The notes under the pieces: model-generated | Database searches by the model: none | Seen by the model: the letters and a program-made list of their open reading frames with translations, nothing else | What the model was told of the DNA's origin: nothing | DNA from: Echinarachnius parma | Lineage: Eukaryota; Echinodermata; Echinoidea; Clypeasteroida; Echinarachniidae | Assembly (NCBI GenBank): GCA_037951105.1 | Contig: JBAMJV010003044.1 | Location: 1-64,000, forward strand | DNA length: 64,000 bases | Reading direction: 5' to 3' | Position numbers and translations under genes: made by a program | Shown here: in pieces, positions 1 through 11,496 of the stretch | Layout of the letters: each line of letters begins with the position of its first letter | Numbering within the stretch: position 1 is the first letter of the stretch

Positions 1-378
1 TACTAGAGGAAAAAATGTCAGTGGTAAAAATGTCAGTGACAAAAATACCAGTGGGGGAAAATGCCCGAGGTAAAAATTTCAGTGGTAAAAATGTGAGAGG
101 CAAAAATAAATAAATAAACATCATAAACGTCATACTGTAATCAGTTGTAAAAGCTGACGCAATTTTTCGCTTTTTTAAACAGGAAAGAAGTGTTCTCTTT
201 TAATGAAACTTTCACACATCATTCGGACATATCTTACAATGAATTTGGTATAGCATTTAAGTCTCAAATGTAATTTTGGGCAATATCTGACACTTTACAG
301 GTGCACCTTTAATGACCCGTCTCCTCTTTTCGTTATAATTATTTCCGCTAGAGGTACCGAAGCGTTTACATTGGAAGC

Positions 379-476
379 AGTGGCGTAGCTACGGGGGGGG
401 GGGGGGGGGCACGGGGGGCCTGTGCCCCCCCCCCCCCCCAATAATTTTGAAAAAACAATAGAAAACATAAGGGGCC
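379..476. mobile_element. GTGGCGTAGCTACG poly-G/poly-C element fragment
   Basis: AGTGGCGTAGCTACG followed by long G and C runs and then ACAATAGAAAACATAAGG. The same 3' segment appears at 42650-42690 (after GGTGGCTACGGGAGG and a C run) and near 5565-5585. A small dispersed repeat; class unknown. Confidence 0.55.
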
Positions 477-1611
477 ATTTTTTTGAAGAAAAAAAAATTA
501 CTGGTGTGACAGCTGCAAGTCTCACGTGTTTGATGAACATAATTATAAAATTATTATTATGATGTGCTCTTGGGTTGAAAAGGTGTTTTTTGTTGTTGTT
601 GTTAGGGGGGGGGGTATGAGGGATAAACTACAATTGTAATTTCTCATGGGCGGTAGAAAAGATAACGTACGTAGACAGGGGAGGCACATTCAAGTTATGT
701 TTAATGTGTTTCTGTATAGCTTCGTTTTGTATTGTTTTCGTCAAATCCCCCCCCCCCCCCCCCCCCCTCATCCCGTAACTAAGATGAAACTTTAGAATCA
801 GCTGACGTATTGGGGAAAGAATAACTCAGGGCTTAGGGGTGTGTCTATACCCACACTGCTCTAAAAATGAATGAGTTACAGAAAGATCGAAGAGAGAGGG
901 GGGTAGAGAAAACATTACAAAGAATGAGGCCGGGGGAGATCGATAGAAAGGAGTGGAGAGGGGGTGACCGATAGGGAATGGGAGGGAGGGGGAGACAGCT
1001 GGGACCTAATGAAAGAGAATGGGAGAAATGTAGAGACTCAGGGGGGTGGGGGGGGGGGGGAGGTGTCCGTCGCCAATTTTGTTGGAGGCCTTGACCAAGA
1101 CCACTGGAGTTGTGTAAGCGGGGGGAGTCCGGAGGTCAACAAGACCCCTGGATATTAGATGGCCAAGACCGATAAAAAGTGGACCTTTATGAATTGGGGG
1201 GGGGGGCGTACGCACTTAAAGCTACCCCCCCCCCCCTCCCTCTCTCCCGCCCCCCCCCCCCCCCCCCCCGGCTACGGACCTGGAAGCAAAGGGAACAGCT
1301 CAGAATTCCTGGTGGAGAGAGGGGAGAGAGCCCCCTTAGGGACCGCGCGCAGCGCAATGCGCAGGGAGCAGTTTCAATTCAAGAGCTGTATGTACTAGTA
1401 CGTACGTACTGTGCGTTTAGCTTGTGCGGTGCAGCGCCACTTGCGACTTGTAGCAGACGACGTGGGTAAGTCACTGGTGACTGTAAACACGATAATACCC
1501 CTATTAATTCATTGTTAGATTCTTGAGAATGATATATGAGAAATAGGTTACCTTGTGAGTTGTGAAACAGAAAATAAATGTGAGATTTTATGATTTTATC
1601 CCGATCGTTCG

Positions 1612-1702
1612 CGTGAAATATCCGAATTCGGATACTATGGACGATTGAGTATCCGAATTCGGATACTATGGACGATTGAGTATCCGAATTCGGATACTCT
1701 TG
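1612..1702. repeat. Three tandem copies of a 31-bp unit with a perfect palindrome
   Basis: GTATCCGAATTCGGATAC, or TATCCGAATTCGGATAC in the first copy, recurs at a 31-base period (TCCG at 1621, 1652, 1683), separated by TATGGACGATTGA. Confidence 0.9.
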
Positions 1703-2109
1703 ACTGCGATCGAAATTAACGTCCAGTGTACTTTACGTTACTGATAAGTGTAGATGAATTATGTTTTCTTATGATACTGTTGTAGATTCAAGTTAGCCAT
1801 GCAAGATTTTTTCAGTAAGAATATGTTTATATCATTCCAAAATATGGCTGCAAGTGCAAGCAACAGCAAGGCCAAGGGCCAAGGCCAAGAGGAGAGGCCA
1901 AGTCCAAGACCAAGAGGAGGACTCGGAGCCAAGACTACTTGCGTACAATACAACCACCAAATCTGAGATAAACAGCTCCACTAAATCTCACTTTTTAGCC
2001 GCTTTAGCCACAAAACTATAGCCACTAAATCGTGACAAGTAACCACATCTACAAAGTATATGGTCCACTTAGGTGGACCATTTACACGCAATATATGGTA
2101 ATACACGGG

Positions 2110-2420
2110 AGATTACCATACTGTCTATTCATACACTGTACCGTTCATCTGTTGAACGTTGTGTGTTAGGATGCATCGGTAATGAAAACAGACGGGAAAT
2201 AATCGTTTTTTTTCTACATTTTGAAATCTTCAAAACAACAAAGTCGGTAATTATTATCAAAGTATATGACATAGGGATCACAAACAAAAAGTTTTTTTGC
2301 ATTTGCTGGTAAACTTAGGGAGAAATCGGCCGACAAAAATTGTTTATGTTTTGTGACAGTGCAGCAGGCGGAAGAGGTTGATCTCCACACAATGCTACTG
2401 TAATGTACCTATGTGTGCAA
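2110..2420 (+). repeat. First copy of the ALKBH7-upstream block
   Basis: Direct-repeat partner of 3300-3610. It retains the GTGCAGCAGGCGGAAGAGG core but is not followed by an ALKBH7-like first exon. Divergence is clear but moderate. Confidence 0.75.
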
Positions 2421-2812
2421 GTAACATGTATCTACCAAATATGCATACCTGTACTGTCATGTGTAAAATACTTTGTATGTTACACATGACTCCACACACT
2501 TCGTGGTGCCTTTGTTCTGTACCGCTAGCGTCCGGTCGTAACCATTAACAACTCATTGTCAACTGGGTCAAAGTGAATTCGCTCACACCCCTCGAAAAAT
2601 CAATTGCCCCGCCGATCGAAAAAATAACGCACTACGTCAATGTGATTCTGTATGCAAAGCACAAACGGTATAACTATAAGTGGTGGTGCTAGTGCAAATA
2701 TGTAGGGTATTTTTCACCCCTGCAAGTCAAGGGGCTTATTAGTGTTAAGGTTAACTGTAATCAACGCCGTGCGTTAGCTCCGCACAGCGCCTGGTTAGGC
2801 CTAGGTTCTAGG

Positions 2813-3167
2813 TTAAAGGAATGGTTCGGACGATTTCAAAATAAATGTACCAGAATCTAAAAAAATTACTTATTGGTAATATATTTTTATCAATTCAAAA
2901 AAAATCCCATCAGGATGATTTATACTCGATTGTTTTGTGTCTGCAATTTTGTGATCGCGTGACTCGCCAGCCTCACTTTGCTTTGTATTGGCACCAAAGT
3001 GAGGCATCGACGTCACGAATATTGCATGCTGGGATAGATCCCACTGGCGGCAGATTCAATCAAGAACTGTTACCTTATTTAGTCCAAAAGTGATTGTGAA
3101 TGATCCAGTTGGTCTTTTTTCGTCGGGACAAAGGCAATGTTGAAAATCGTCCGAACCCTTCCTTTAA
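2813..3167. mobile_element. TTAA-flanked inverted-terminal-repeat element, family A
   Basis: Begins TTAAAGGAATGGTTCGGACG and ends in the inverted match CGTCCGAACCCTTCCTTTAA. A second, more complete copy is at 28219-28580. No coding capacity. Confidence 0.8.
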
Positions 3168-3299
3168 GGTAAGGGCATCGTCTTGTTTGCAGACATATTT
3201 TGGACTGACGTAAAAAAATGCAGGACCAGCCACATGCAAAGTACATGATCCAGTCAGCTACACATCTACTAAAGAAAATGCTATTATTTAATTATGTTA

Positions 3300-3610
3300 G
3301 AGATCATACCCACCATTCGTACACTGTTGCGTTCAACAGTTGAACGCTGTGTTTTAGGATGCATCGCTACGGAAAACGGACGGGAAATAATAATTTTTTT
3401 CCCTACATTTTGTGGTCTTCAAAACAACCGAGTCGTTAATTATTATATCAAATTATATGAATTGTGGATCACATAAACAAGAGTTTTTTTAATTTACTTG
3501 TAAATAGAGGGAGGAATCGGCCGACAAAAATATTTCTGTGTTGGATAGTGCAGCAGGCGGAAGAGGTTCATCTCCGCACAACGATATTCTAATATAGCTA
3601 TGTGTGGGAC
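3300..3610 (+). repeat. Second copy of a ~310-bp block, directly upstream of ALKBH7
   Basis: This stretch repeats 2110-2420 in the same orientation, about 1.19 kb away. Shared words include GTTAGGATGCATCG, GACGGGAAATAAT, GAATCGGCCGACAAAAAT/GAAATCGGCCGAC and GTGCAGCAGGCGGAAGAGGTT. The block ends about 150 bases before the ALKBH7 start codon, so it probably holds the promoter or 5'UTR; GCGGAAG is an ETS-like core. There is no TATA box that I trust. Confidence 0.75.
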
Positions 3611-3760
3611 CAGCCAAGATTTTTCTTGTCCATTTCTATATTTTTTCTCTCCATATATTTATATAGACCGAAACCCGAGCTTTTTGAAGGATCAGTCCTG
3701 ATCAGGTTAAATCACTCAAAGGAATTTGCTTCGGAAAGAATCCCTTGTAGCATAGTGATC

Positions 3761-6700
3761 ATGAAGCTTGCAAGATACCTCTGCAATGGGCACAGAGCCA
3801 CAGCACTGTGTAGCAATAGCCTGCTTGAAATCAGAAGCTGTTCGAATCGTCACTTGCTCTTGCAGGGGACTCTTCCATGCAGACAGATGAACAAGGTTGG
3901 TGCAATCAATATTTCACCATTTTAGTACCCAGAATAAAAACAATCAGAGATTTAATAATTTAAATTGACTTCTAGGATATATTATATGTTTTAGATTGAA
4001 ATCTAAAGAAAGAAAACAAAAACTGAATCATAATGTTTTGTTTTAAAAATTTCAAATAAATAATTAAAACAATTTGAGAACTGTTTTTTCTGGGAGAGTT
4101 ACCTCTTCCCAGACCACCGTAACTTAGTATCTGCATCAGTCCAAGAAATATCCAAAATCCAAATAACCCAAAATTATGGAAATGCGTATGGAAATACAAC
4201 AAAAATGTATATATCTGTTAACTTTTATAATTACAAATCTGATTCAGTTGTTGTATTATTATGGGACTCTGTGGTCAAACATTTGTCTCATCATCTGCAA
4301 AAGAACAAAAATAAACATTTTAAAAAGGTCTTTCTGTTTTCTTTTTTTTTGTCCGTGTGATTTTAATTATATCAATTTTCTAATGAATTATATTTTGTAT
4401 TGCATTTTTTATCCCATACAGCAAATATCGCCATTGGCAAGGAGCTTCAATGTGAGTTCTTCCCCAACAATCTGTACTTCAGTACAATCACTTTCGACAT
4501 CGGCGCAAGAAACCAATGCGAGCAAGAGCTCTGAACTACTTGAATGCAGCGACGATGCCACGAGGACGGTTGTTGAGAGAGATTTCGTCATCATGGAGGA
4601 CTTTGTGATGGAGGAAGAGGAGGAGTCGCTGCTGAAGGAAGTGGAACGTTTCCTGAAGAAGACGAGATACGAGTATGATCACTGGGACAATGTACGTTGT
4701 CGAGCCATTTCGTACAGTTATCAGTGATGAATGCACATTGCTACCGAGCATGATTTTCATGATTTGCATTTTAGCCAAGGAACGCTTCTCTTTTAGGGAA
4801 GAGGGTGAAACAATTTTAGTGTTCTTTGGCATTTAGAATGCCTCTAGAATCCTCTATTCAATTCGAAACAAAGGGCCCATTATTTAGAGTTATTGTCCAG
4901 AAGGAGTGAAGACTCCATGTTGTCCGCAGAACTGCAGAGAACAGAGATTAAAAGCTCACTGTTCCACTGTAGCTGGCGCTGCCCATTTCAATAGCTTTTC
5001 AGAACTCAGGAAAACCCTCCTGAACCGTTAGCACTTGTCTTTTGTTCAGTATTGATTGGGGAATTCTAGAGCATACTACTTAACAATGACAGTCCAGAAT
5101 GGGGTGGAACTGTAAATAACACGATAGCAGAGTATATCCCTCCTCCCTTTAACCCTAATAGGGCCGGGGGGGGGGCCATAATGGCCCCCCCCTCCGCGAT
5201 TTTTTTTATTGGTCCAAAACGCTGTACGATGACGCGCCGCGGCTTGGTGGCTTTTTTCTATCGGGTCTTGCGCACATTTTAAAACAAAAATTTCGAAAAT
5301 CGGACCTACCGTTACAAAGTCACGTGACCTTTTGTCTATGCATGTCAGCCCGAAAATCGCTCAATTTCGTGATTTGTGTACAAAACATATGGAAATATCA
5401 ATTTTCGTAAAATGAGGTGTATCATTAGTTATTTGGTGTTGTTTACATGTTATATGTTGGTTTGGGATTCAAAATAGTTAAATTATAGTTAGAAATAAAA
5501 TAAACAACAAAAACAATAAAATACATAAGTTTAAAAAAACAAAGAAATACATAAGAAATTAACAAAACAATAGAAAACATAAGGAAGAACCGGGCTCTTC
5601 CAAAATTTGTTGTCGTATTATCATTACAAATGCTCTAATGAATATATGTAGTGAAAACCAGAGTTTAATTATGAAGGATATATGATTTATGGGTAAAAAT
5701 ATGAATTTCATGACTTATTTGCATAAATTACCATAAATATGCAAATTAATGAATTTTTCAAAATTTTTTAAAATTACCATTGTATTCTATACACTTCACT
5801 TATCATGCGTGCAAAATTTTACGGCGATCGGCCGCTCCGCGGCCAAGATCTTAGGGGGGGGGCCATAATGGCCCCCCCCCCCCGGCCTGCTGCAGACCTC
5901 AAATAGCCCGGCCCTTTTAGGGTTAATAGGTGCATGGCTAAAATGCCTCCATCACAGACTTTTGTGTTGTAGATCCTAATTTTGTTGGTTGCCAATACAA
6001 GATCTCTAGTGGCCAAATTAAATTTCTGGTGCCCATTGGCAGCCGAGCCACCTCCAAGAGCAAGCTCTGCATGGTAGTATTTACTATGACAGGTGAAAGA
6101 GGCAGTTTTACAGGCACAATCTCATTGAAATTTGAAACCCATTATTGCGTCACTAAATTAATTCTAGAATAGAACTACAAAACAAAGTTGCTGATCTTAG
6201 TATCGTTTTTCTCAATGCGAAATTCCCTGTAAATCAGTAGTCTTATTCATATGCCATGGGAAGAATTCTGTTCCCTTTTTCCCCTGTGCGACCCTGTACA
6301 TACTTTCATAGATGCCACCCGCTTTGATTTTAATATAATTACTATTTTTGTGTAAATTGATGTCTGTTTTTTATTGTAAATAAATTGTGAAATTCAAGTT
6401 GATTTTTTTGTGAAACAATTCTTAAATTTCAATGTTACCACCAGGCCATACACGGCTTCCGGGAGACGGAGAAATCCAAGTGGTCGGAGAGCAACGGCGC
6501 CATCATACAGCGGATCAGAGACGCAGCCTTCCCAGCATGCTCGGCCCAGCTCTCCCTGGTTCATGTTCTTGACCTGGCCCAGAACGGCTACATCAAGCCT
6601 CATGTCGACAGCATAAAGGTGAGGGGTTTTTATGCCTCCGCCAACGAAGTGGCCAGAGGCATTATGTTTTTGGGTTGTCCGTCCGTACGTACGTCCATCC

Positions 6701-9485
6701 GTCCGTCCGCACGTACGTACGTCCCGTTTTCGTTCTCGTGATAACTCAAGAACCGGTTGACGTATCAATTTCAAACTTGGTATGAGTGTACATATTGGGG
6801 TGACAATGATCTGATTAGATTTTAGTGGTCATGAGGTCAAAGGTCAAGGTCACAGGACTCAATATATATGCAAAAATGCCTCGTTCTCGCGATATCTCAA
6901 GAACCGGTAGACGGATCAATTTCAAACTTAGTATGAGTGTACATATTAGGGTGGCAATGATCTGATTAGATTTTGGGGTTCATGAGGTCAAAGGTCAAGG
7001 TCACAGGACTCAATATATGTGCTAAAATGCTTTGTTCTCGCGATATCTTAAGAACCGGTTGACGGATCAATTTCAAACGTGGTATGAGTGTACATACGCA
7101 GTCGAAGATCCATCTAGTTTTTCTTCACTTAAACCGATACATAAATTTACTTTGTCAAATTCAACCAAAATCACTCAGAGATTTCACATTTCTCTTGTAA
7201 GGGAAGTTGGAGTTATGGTAACGGAGGAATGAAATGGGTTTTGATTTTTGGAAATGTCTCCTTAATTATGTAGATAACTAAGATTGAATGAAAAGTGCTC
7301 CAGAACGCTTTTCGATGATCATAGTCAAAATCATTAGTGGGCAAAGGTGATCAAATTTGACATATTTATCACTCTTTTTTTCTAGGTGAACATTGTTCAT
7401 ATATCATTTTGAAGAATCGTACTGTGATATTGGTATATGGCTGAAGTTTTAAATACAGTGGAACATCTTTATTGCGAGGTGTTATCACAAGGTACCTGAT
7501 GAGGTTGTTTCACAGGTCCATGTTCTATGTATTTTATTATTTCTAAGCCCTGATATAACTAGGTAAATTCACTGTATCACTTTTAGAAAAATATTTTAAA
7601 GTTGATGATCACTGTAGATGAGTTTTACAATGAACTATCCATAATAATTTTTAAAAACATCTGTATCTAACATACAGTGGATCCTCTTAATAACGAGCTC
7701 TGTTATGCCGAGATCATTTCAAAGGTCCTGGTTCTATCCATATTATTGTGTTCAAGCCTAGCTGTTACAAGATATCTGATATAAGAGGTAAATTCAATGA
7801 ACCCAAGGTGCTCATTATAATGAGGTTTCACTGTATTGCATGATCTGATGAACTACTTTACCTCCTTCTGATCTCTCCTATTGTATAGTTTTGCGGCGAT
7901 ACCATCGCTGGATTGTGCCTCAATTCGCCAGCCATCATGAGACTTGTCCACACAGAGGAGCAGAGCCACTGGGTCAACGCACTTCTCAATCCCAGGTCCC
8001 TGTACATCATGAGGTGAGGTTTGTCACTATACATACAGTAAAACATAATCGTAACAAGCATGTTGGGTCAATTGATTTTACCTCGTTATATCAGATATAT
8101 TGTTATATTAGGGTTTTAAAAAATAAAATACAGAGAACCTGGACCCACCTGTGAAATCACCTCGCTATATCAGGTGTTGCACAAAGAGTTTAATTAATTG
8201 TAAAGTTACAATGAATTTAAGAAAATATGCACATTTGAACCAATCAGATTTAGTCACATGTTCTGCCTCGCAACTTAAAAATCGATTGCTTTTCTTTGTG
8301 AAACACACACCCCAGCTCTTCAAATCAAAATTTGATTTTTATATAGTTATGGAAAGAACTCTCTAAATTGATACACTGTAATTCCCCAACAAATTTAATA
8401 AAATTGAACGTAACTGTTTACTTTTAAATTTGCAATTTCTGCAAAAAAAGAGTTGCTGACATGAGACTTTGCTAGAGCTGGTTACATATACCAGCAGGGG
8501 GGTGTTTCACAAAGATTCTAAGTTGAATTCAAGTCTAAGTCGGACTTAACAATTAGGGAAAGCCATTTGTAGCCTTGAAATAAAACATATTCAAAAGCAA
8601 AAAATTGCAAGTATTTGAAACTTCCAAACAAATTAATATCAATTATTTCAAGGCTCCTCGATAACACATATAACTGATTGTATCAAACTTGATACCTTTT
8701 CAAAAGAACTATTCCAATAATTGTCAAAGAAATTAACGGCTTTCCATAATAACTAGAGTTAATTTCAACTTTGAATCTTTGTGAATCACCCCTCGGGTCT
8801 TATTTGGGTTTTGTGTTTTGTTGGTCTAATAACTCAATTTGGTGTAATGTCCCATTCGGTCCATCACTTGACTTACTTACTTACTGACTTGGGTGCACAG
8901 GACGGTGTGTCCCTTCGCTCCCCTACGAGAGATTCTGTTCCACTCAGGTCTGTTCTGGGCTATGAGCTCTGCCTCGTGTAAAGGTAGTCCCACGTCGCTC
9001 TGGGCTTGGTCTCTCCATCTTGGTCTCTCCATCTCGTCCATCACATTATGCCCCAAACTTCCACTTCCCAAACTCGACCCACAACCCCTATCAAATTTAA
9101 TCCCATGCTAAACCTTAATTCCTAATCCTCATCCACATCCTAAGCCTATAAATTCTTGATTTTTGCTTAATGTGAATTTCAGCCATAAGGTTTCCAAATT
9201 GATACTGGATTTAGAAAGGAGTTTCAAACAAATTTCAAGCAACTTGGTACAAGAATATCCAATCACTGTTAATATCTGCATTGTATCAAACACTCCATAG
9301 ATTTTGAATATGAATCAAGTACGAAATAAGTCTACATTATCTTGTTTATTTTTTACAGGGGTAAGATGCGCTATGACTACACACACGAAGTACTCAAAGA
9401 AGAAGATTCCATCTTCAAGGGAGACAGGGTTCCAAGGGGTCGCAGGATCTCAGTCATGTGTCGCAGCGAAGTGACGTCATCATGA
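3761..9485 (+). CDS. ALKBH7: ALKBH7 orthologue, mitochondrial 2-oxoglutarate/Fe(II) oxygenase (276 aa, five exons)
   Basis: Coding exons are 3761-3895, 4422-4691, 6445-6618, 7889-8013 and 9359-9485. All borders are GT/AG and phases join without a gap to a TGA at 9483. The first exon (45 aa) is rich in Arg/Lys/Ser/Leu with little acid, as expected of a mitochondrial targeting peptide; mammalian ALKBH7 acts in the mitochondrial matrix and is linked to programmed necrosis and fatty-acid metabolism. Residues 46-100 form a Ser/Thr-rich linker, making the protein longer than the human one (about 221 aa). The AlkB fold follows: iron ligands H188, D190 (HVD) and H244 (YDYTHEVL), and R264 in RGRRIS for 2-oxoglutarate. 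The 56-residue H-to-H and 20-residue H-to-R spacings match the human protein as I recall it. The start is the ATG opening the targeting peptide; an in-frame extension upstream has no similar support. Exon 5 is partly duplicated just downstream. Confidence 0.95.
5149..5926. mobile_element. piggyBac-like nonautonomous element (TTAACCCT ends)
   Basis: Starts TTAACCCTAATAGGGCC and ends GGCCCTTTTAGGGTTAA, with a subterminal inverted GGGGCCATAATGGCCCC at both ends (about 5164 and 5858). TTAACCC ends and TTAA target are typical of piggyBac; no transposase frame is present. Lies in ALKBH7 intron 2. Confidence 0.7.
6640..7110. repeat. Repeat with GTCC(G) microsatellite and three ~150-bp subunits
   Basis: A GTCCGTCC/ACGTACGT-rich head is followed by three copies of a unit containing CAAGAACCGGTTGACG, ATCAATTTCAAACTT and GAGTGTACATA, with AGGTCAAAGGTCAAGGTCAC at the end of the first two. 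Same architecture as repeats common in marine invertebrates; no family name assigned. ALKBH7 intron 3. Confidence 0.75.
7454..7576. mobile_element. TA-flanked CAGTGGAACATC short element
   Basis: TACAGTGGAACATCTTTATT at left, AGGTAAATTCACTGTA at right; member of the CAGTGRAACCTC family. Confidence 0.6.
7673..7835. mobile_element. TA-flanked CAGTGGATCCTC short element
   Basis: TACAGTGGATCCTCTTAATA at left, TATAATGAGGTTTCACTGTA at right; internal GATATCTGATATAAGAGG is shared with the copies at 8034-8175 and 14418-14606. Confidence 0.7.
8034..8175. mobile_element. Degraded CAGTGAAACCTC family copy
   Basis: TACAGTAAAACATAATCGTA at left, then TTTTACCTCGTTATATCAGATAT and CACCTCGCTATATCAGGT. The right end is truncated. 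Confidence 0.55.
8497..8794. mobile_element. GGGGTGTTTCACAAAGAT inverted-repeat element
   Basis: Left GGGGTGTTTCACAAAGATTC, right GAATCTTTGTGAATCACCCC. Near-palindromic, no frame. Related copy 47986-48297 and right-end fragment 56790-56925. Confidence 0.8.
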
Positions 9486-9513
9486 CGATGATAAGACCAT
9501 AATCTGGTTGTGC

Positions 9514-9602
9514 CAGGGTTCCAAGGGGTCGCAGGATTTCAGTCATGTGTCGCAGCGAAGTGACGTCATCATGACGATGATACAAGACCATAATCAGGTC
9601 GT
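9514..9602 (+). pseudogene. Tandem copy of the end of ALKBH7 exon 5
   Basis: Bases 9425-9513 (from CAGGGTTCCAAGGGGTCGCA through the stop codon into the 3'UTR) are repeated immediately downstream with an 89-base period and only a few differences. The copy repeats the codons for [15 protein letters not shown] and the stop, but lies after the true stop, so it is 3'UTR. Confidence 0.9.
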
Positions 9603-10364
9603 CACCGATATCCTAAAACGTTTGTGATCCCTAATTTGTGTTATTCATACACAAGGCTCGGGCGCCTTTGAGTGGTTTAAACAGATGAATGGTGCCATAC
9701 AAGTGCTGTCGATCTGACATCATCGATGATTCTATCTTGAAGGATTACTTTCATTGGTTCTAAAGATCTTGCAGGAGATGTCTTGCAGGAGAGTTCCATC
9801 ATGACAATGAGAATGCCATGTGGGGTCATAGCTGAAAACTTTTGTACTAGTTGCAATCAAGTTGTCGCTAAATGAGATTGTGAAGGAGAACAATTTTGTC
9901 TTCAATAGAAACTGAGTTCCTGGTGTAAACTCCCAGCCTTCGGGCTAGAGATAAGGTATGGGGCAAAATCTTCCCATAGACTCTGATTTGAAAAGCAGTG
10001 GTTTTCTACAGCTGAGAAAAACAGAAACTCTCTGGACGAATCGCAACAAAGGTTTACGTCTGAGTTTGTTTACATTATAGTGGCTCAATATCGGAATGTA
10101 TTGGCCCCAAACAAACAAAAAACAGTTCAAACTCTGTTATTTTGGGTTCCCCATTTGTGCAAGTAAAATTGTGCATTGATGAAAATTGTGTTGTGCAATA
10201 TTTGAACTTTGTGAATTAAACAAGATTTGAGAAATGTCTTCCGATCCAGGATATCCCTCTTATAACATGTTAATACAGTGGACCCTCGTTATAACAAGAT
10301 ACCCGATACCAGGTAATGTCCATTTCCTAAGCATCTCGTTATAAAGAGTTTCGGCCACTGTATA

Positions 10365-10996
10365 TGTGACCTTACAACACAAATCCACCAATACAATTTA
10401 CAATACAATACAATACAAAATGAGGGCCAACGATTTGGAATATGAGACCTTACACCACAAAACGACCGTTATGTCGCAGAGATAGTTTCTCTGTTATTAG
10501 CTGAAGTAGCCAAATTTGGTTTAAAATATGAGATTCCAGATTTTTGTATTTCTTGAATGAAGGTATCTTAATCTGCCTTCTGTGAAATTTTGATCATCAG
10601 AAATCATGTTTAAATATGTTTTTTCATTGAATACAAATTATCAGATATACAGCGCTTGAATGGACGCCAATCTTTAAAGTGGCCCGTTTCTCCCTTGTTT
10701 TAAAACTGCTTCAGCCATTTTCCAAATCTTTGGCGCTAATTTTCAAAGGGTTTGCCTTGTCTGGATATGACAAATTATATACCATTTTAAAATGAATTCT
10801 ATTTTAATGTGATATGAAAATCAGCACAATCAGTTTTCCCGACTTATTGGTCATTTTGTGGTGTAAGGTCACATATGGTTGATGCAATTTTAAAATAGGT
10901 AAGATGATTTCTGCCACTCAAATTTCAGCTAATAATAGAGATACATGTACTACCACCTCAACTTAACGGTCGTTTTGTGGTGTAAGGTCACATATA
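10365..10996. mobile_element. TGTGACCTTACACCACAAAA element, composite copy
   Basis: Terminal TGTGACCTTACAACACAAA at 10370, an inner GAGACCTTACACCACAAAAC at 10444, TTTTGTGGTGTAAGGTCACA near 10855-10875 and again near 10974-10994. Suggests one copy nested in or abutting another. Cleaner copy at 16053-16440. Confidence 0.65.
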
Positions 10997-11085
10997 TGAA
11001 CTGACAACTGTATGTATTAAAGTACCTACGCGAAGAATATTACAACGTTGGAAATTATAAATAATAAGAGAACTATGGTCTTAAA

Positions 11086-11496
11086 TATAGGTTTTCCCGC
11101 TCAATTTTGCGATTGTGTCATTCGAATTGATAATAGGAGCAAACGATTTCGCGCGATTTGCGATCGCCGTGTCAAAGCAGCATTCGAATTTGTAAATAGT
11201 CGTTCAAAATCACGTAGGAGCAAGTGAATTTGCACAAAGAGCATACCTTTTCATCAATGGTCATTCGAATTCGCAAAAGGGCAGTAGACAGTTGGCTGCA
11301 CATTCGCGAATTCGAATGCCCATAAATGAACTTCTGCGTCTATTCACGAAAGCTTATGCGTATGCATGAATTCGCTTGCACTTATTCGGAATTTGGAAGA
11401 CTGATACAAACGATTACGCGGTAATGCGTGAATTTGAATGACCCTTAATGAATTTGATTGAAAAAAATTTTAATTTGAGCGGGAAAACCTATATTA
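11086..11496. mobile_element. TATAGGTTTTCCCGCTCAA inverted-repeat element
   Basis: Left TATAGGTTTTCCCGCTCAAT, right TTTGAGCGGGAAAACCTATA. The interior is rich in ATTCGAATT/GAATTCG words. Confidence 0.8.

Larger units (their letters stand above)
1..2072. other. Left intergenic region, homopolymer- and repeat-rich
   Basis: No gene seen. Contains G/C runs (about 395-440, 746-768, 1225-1270), a fragment at 128-313 of the TTAA element found complete at 61573-61941, a 31-base palindromic tandem repeat (1612-1702), and a purine-rich low-complexity stretch at 1850-1930. Reading frames here give only Pro/Gly-rich shadows. Confidence 0.7.

Noticed and set aside
964..1469. Gly- and Pro-rich frames near the left end
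   Set aside because: Produced by poly-G and poly-C runs; no splice structure or similarity.
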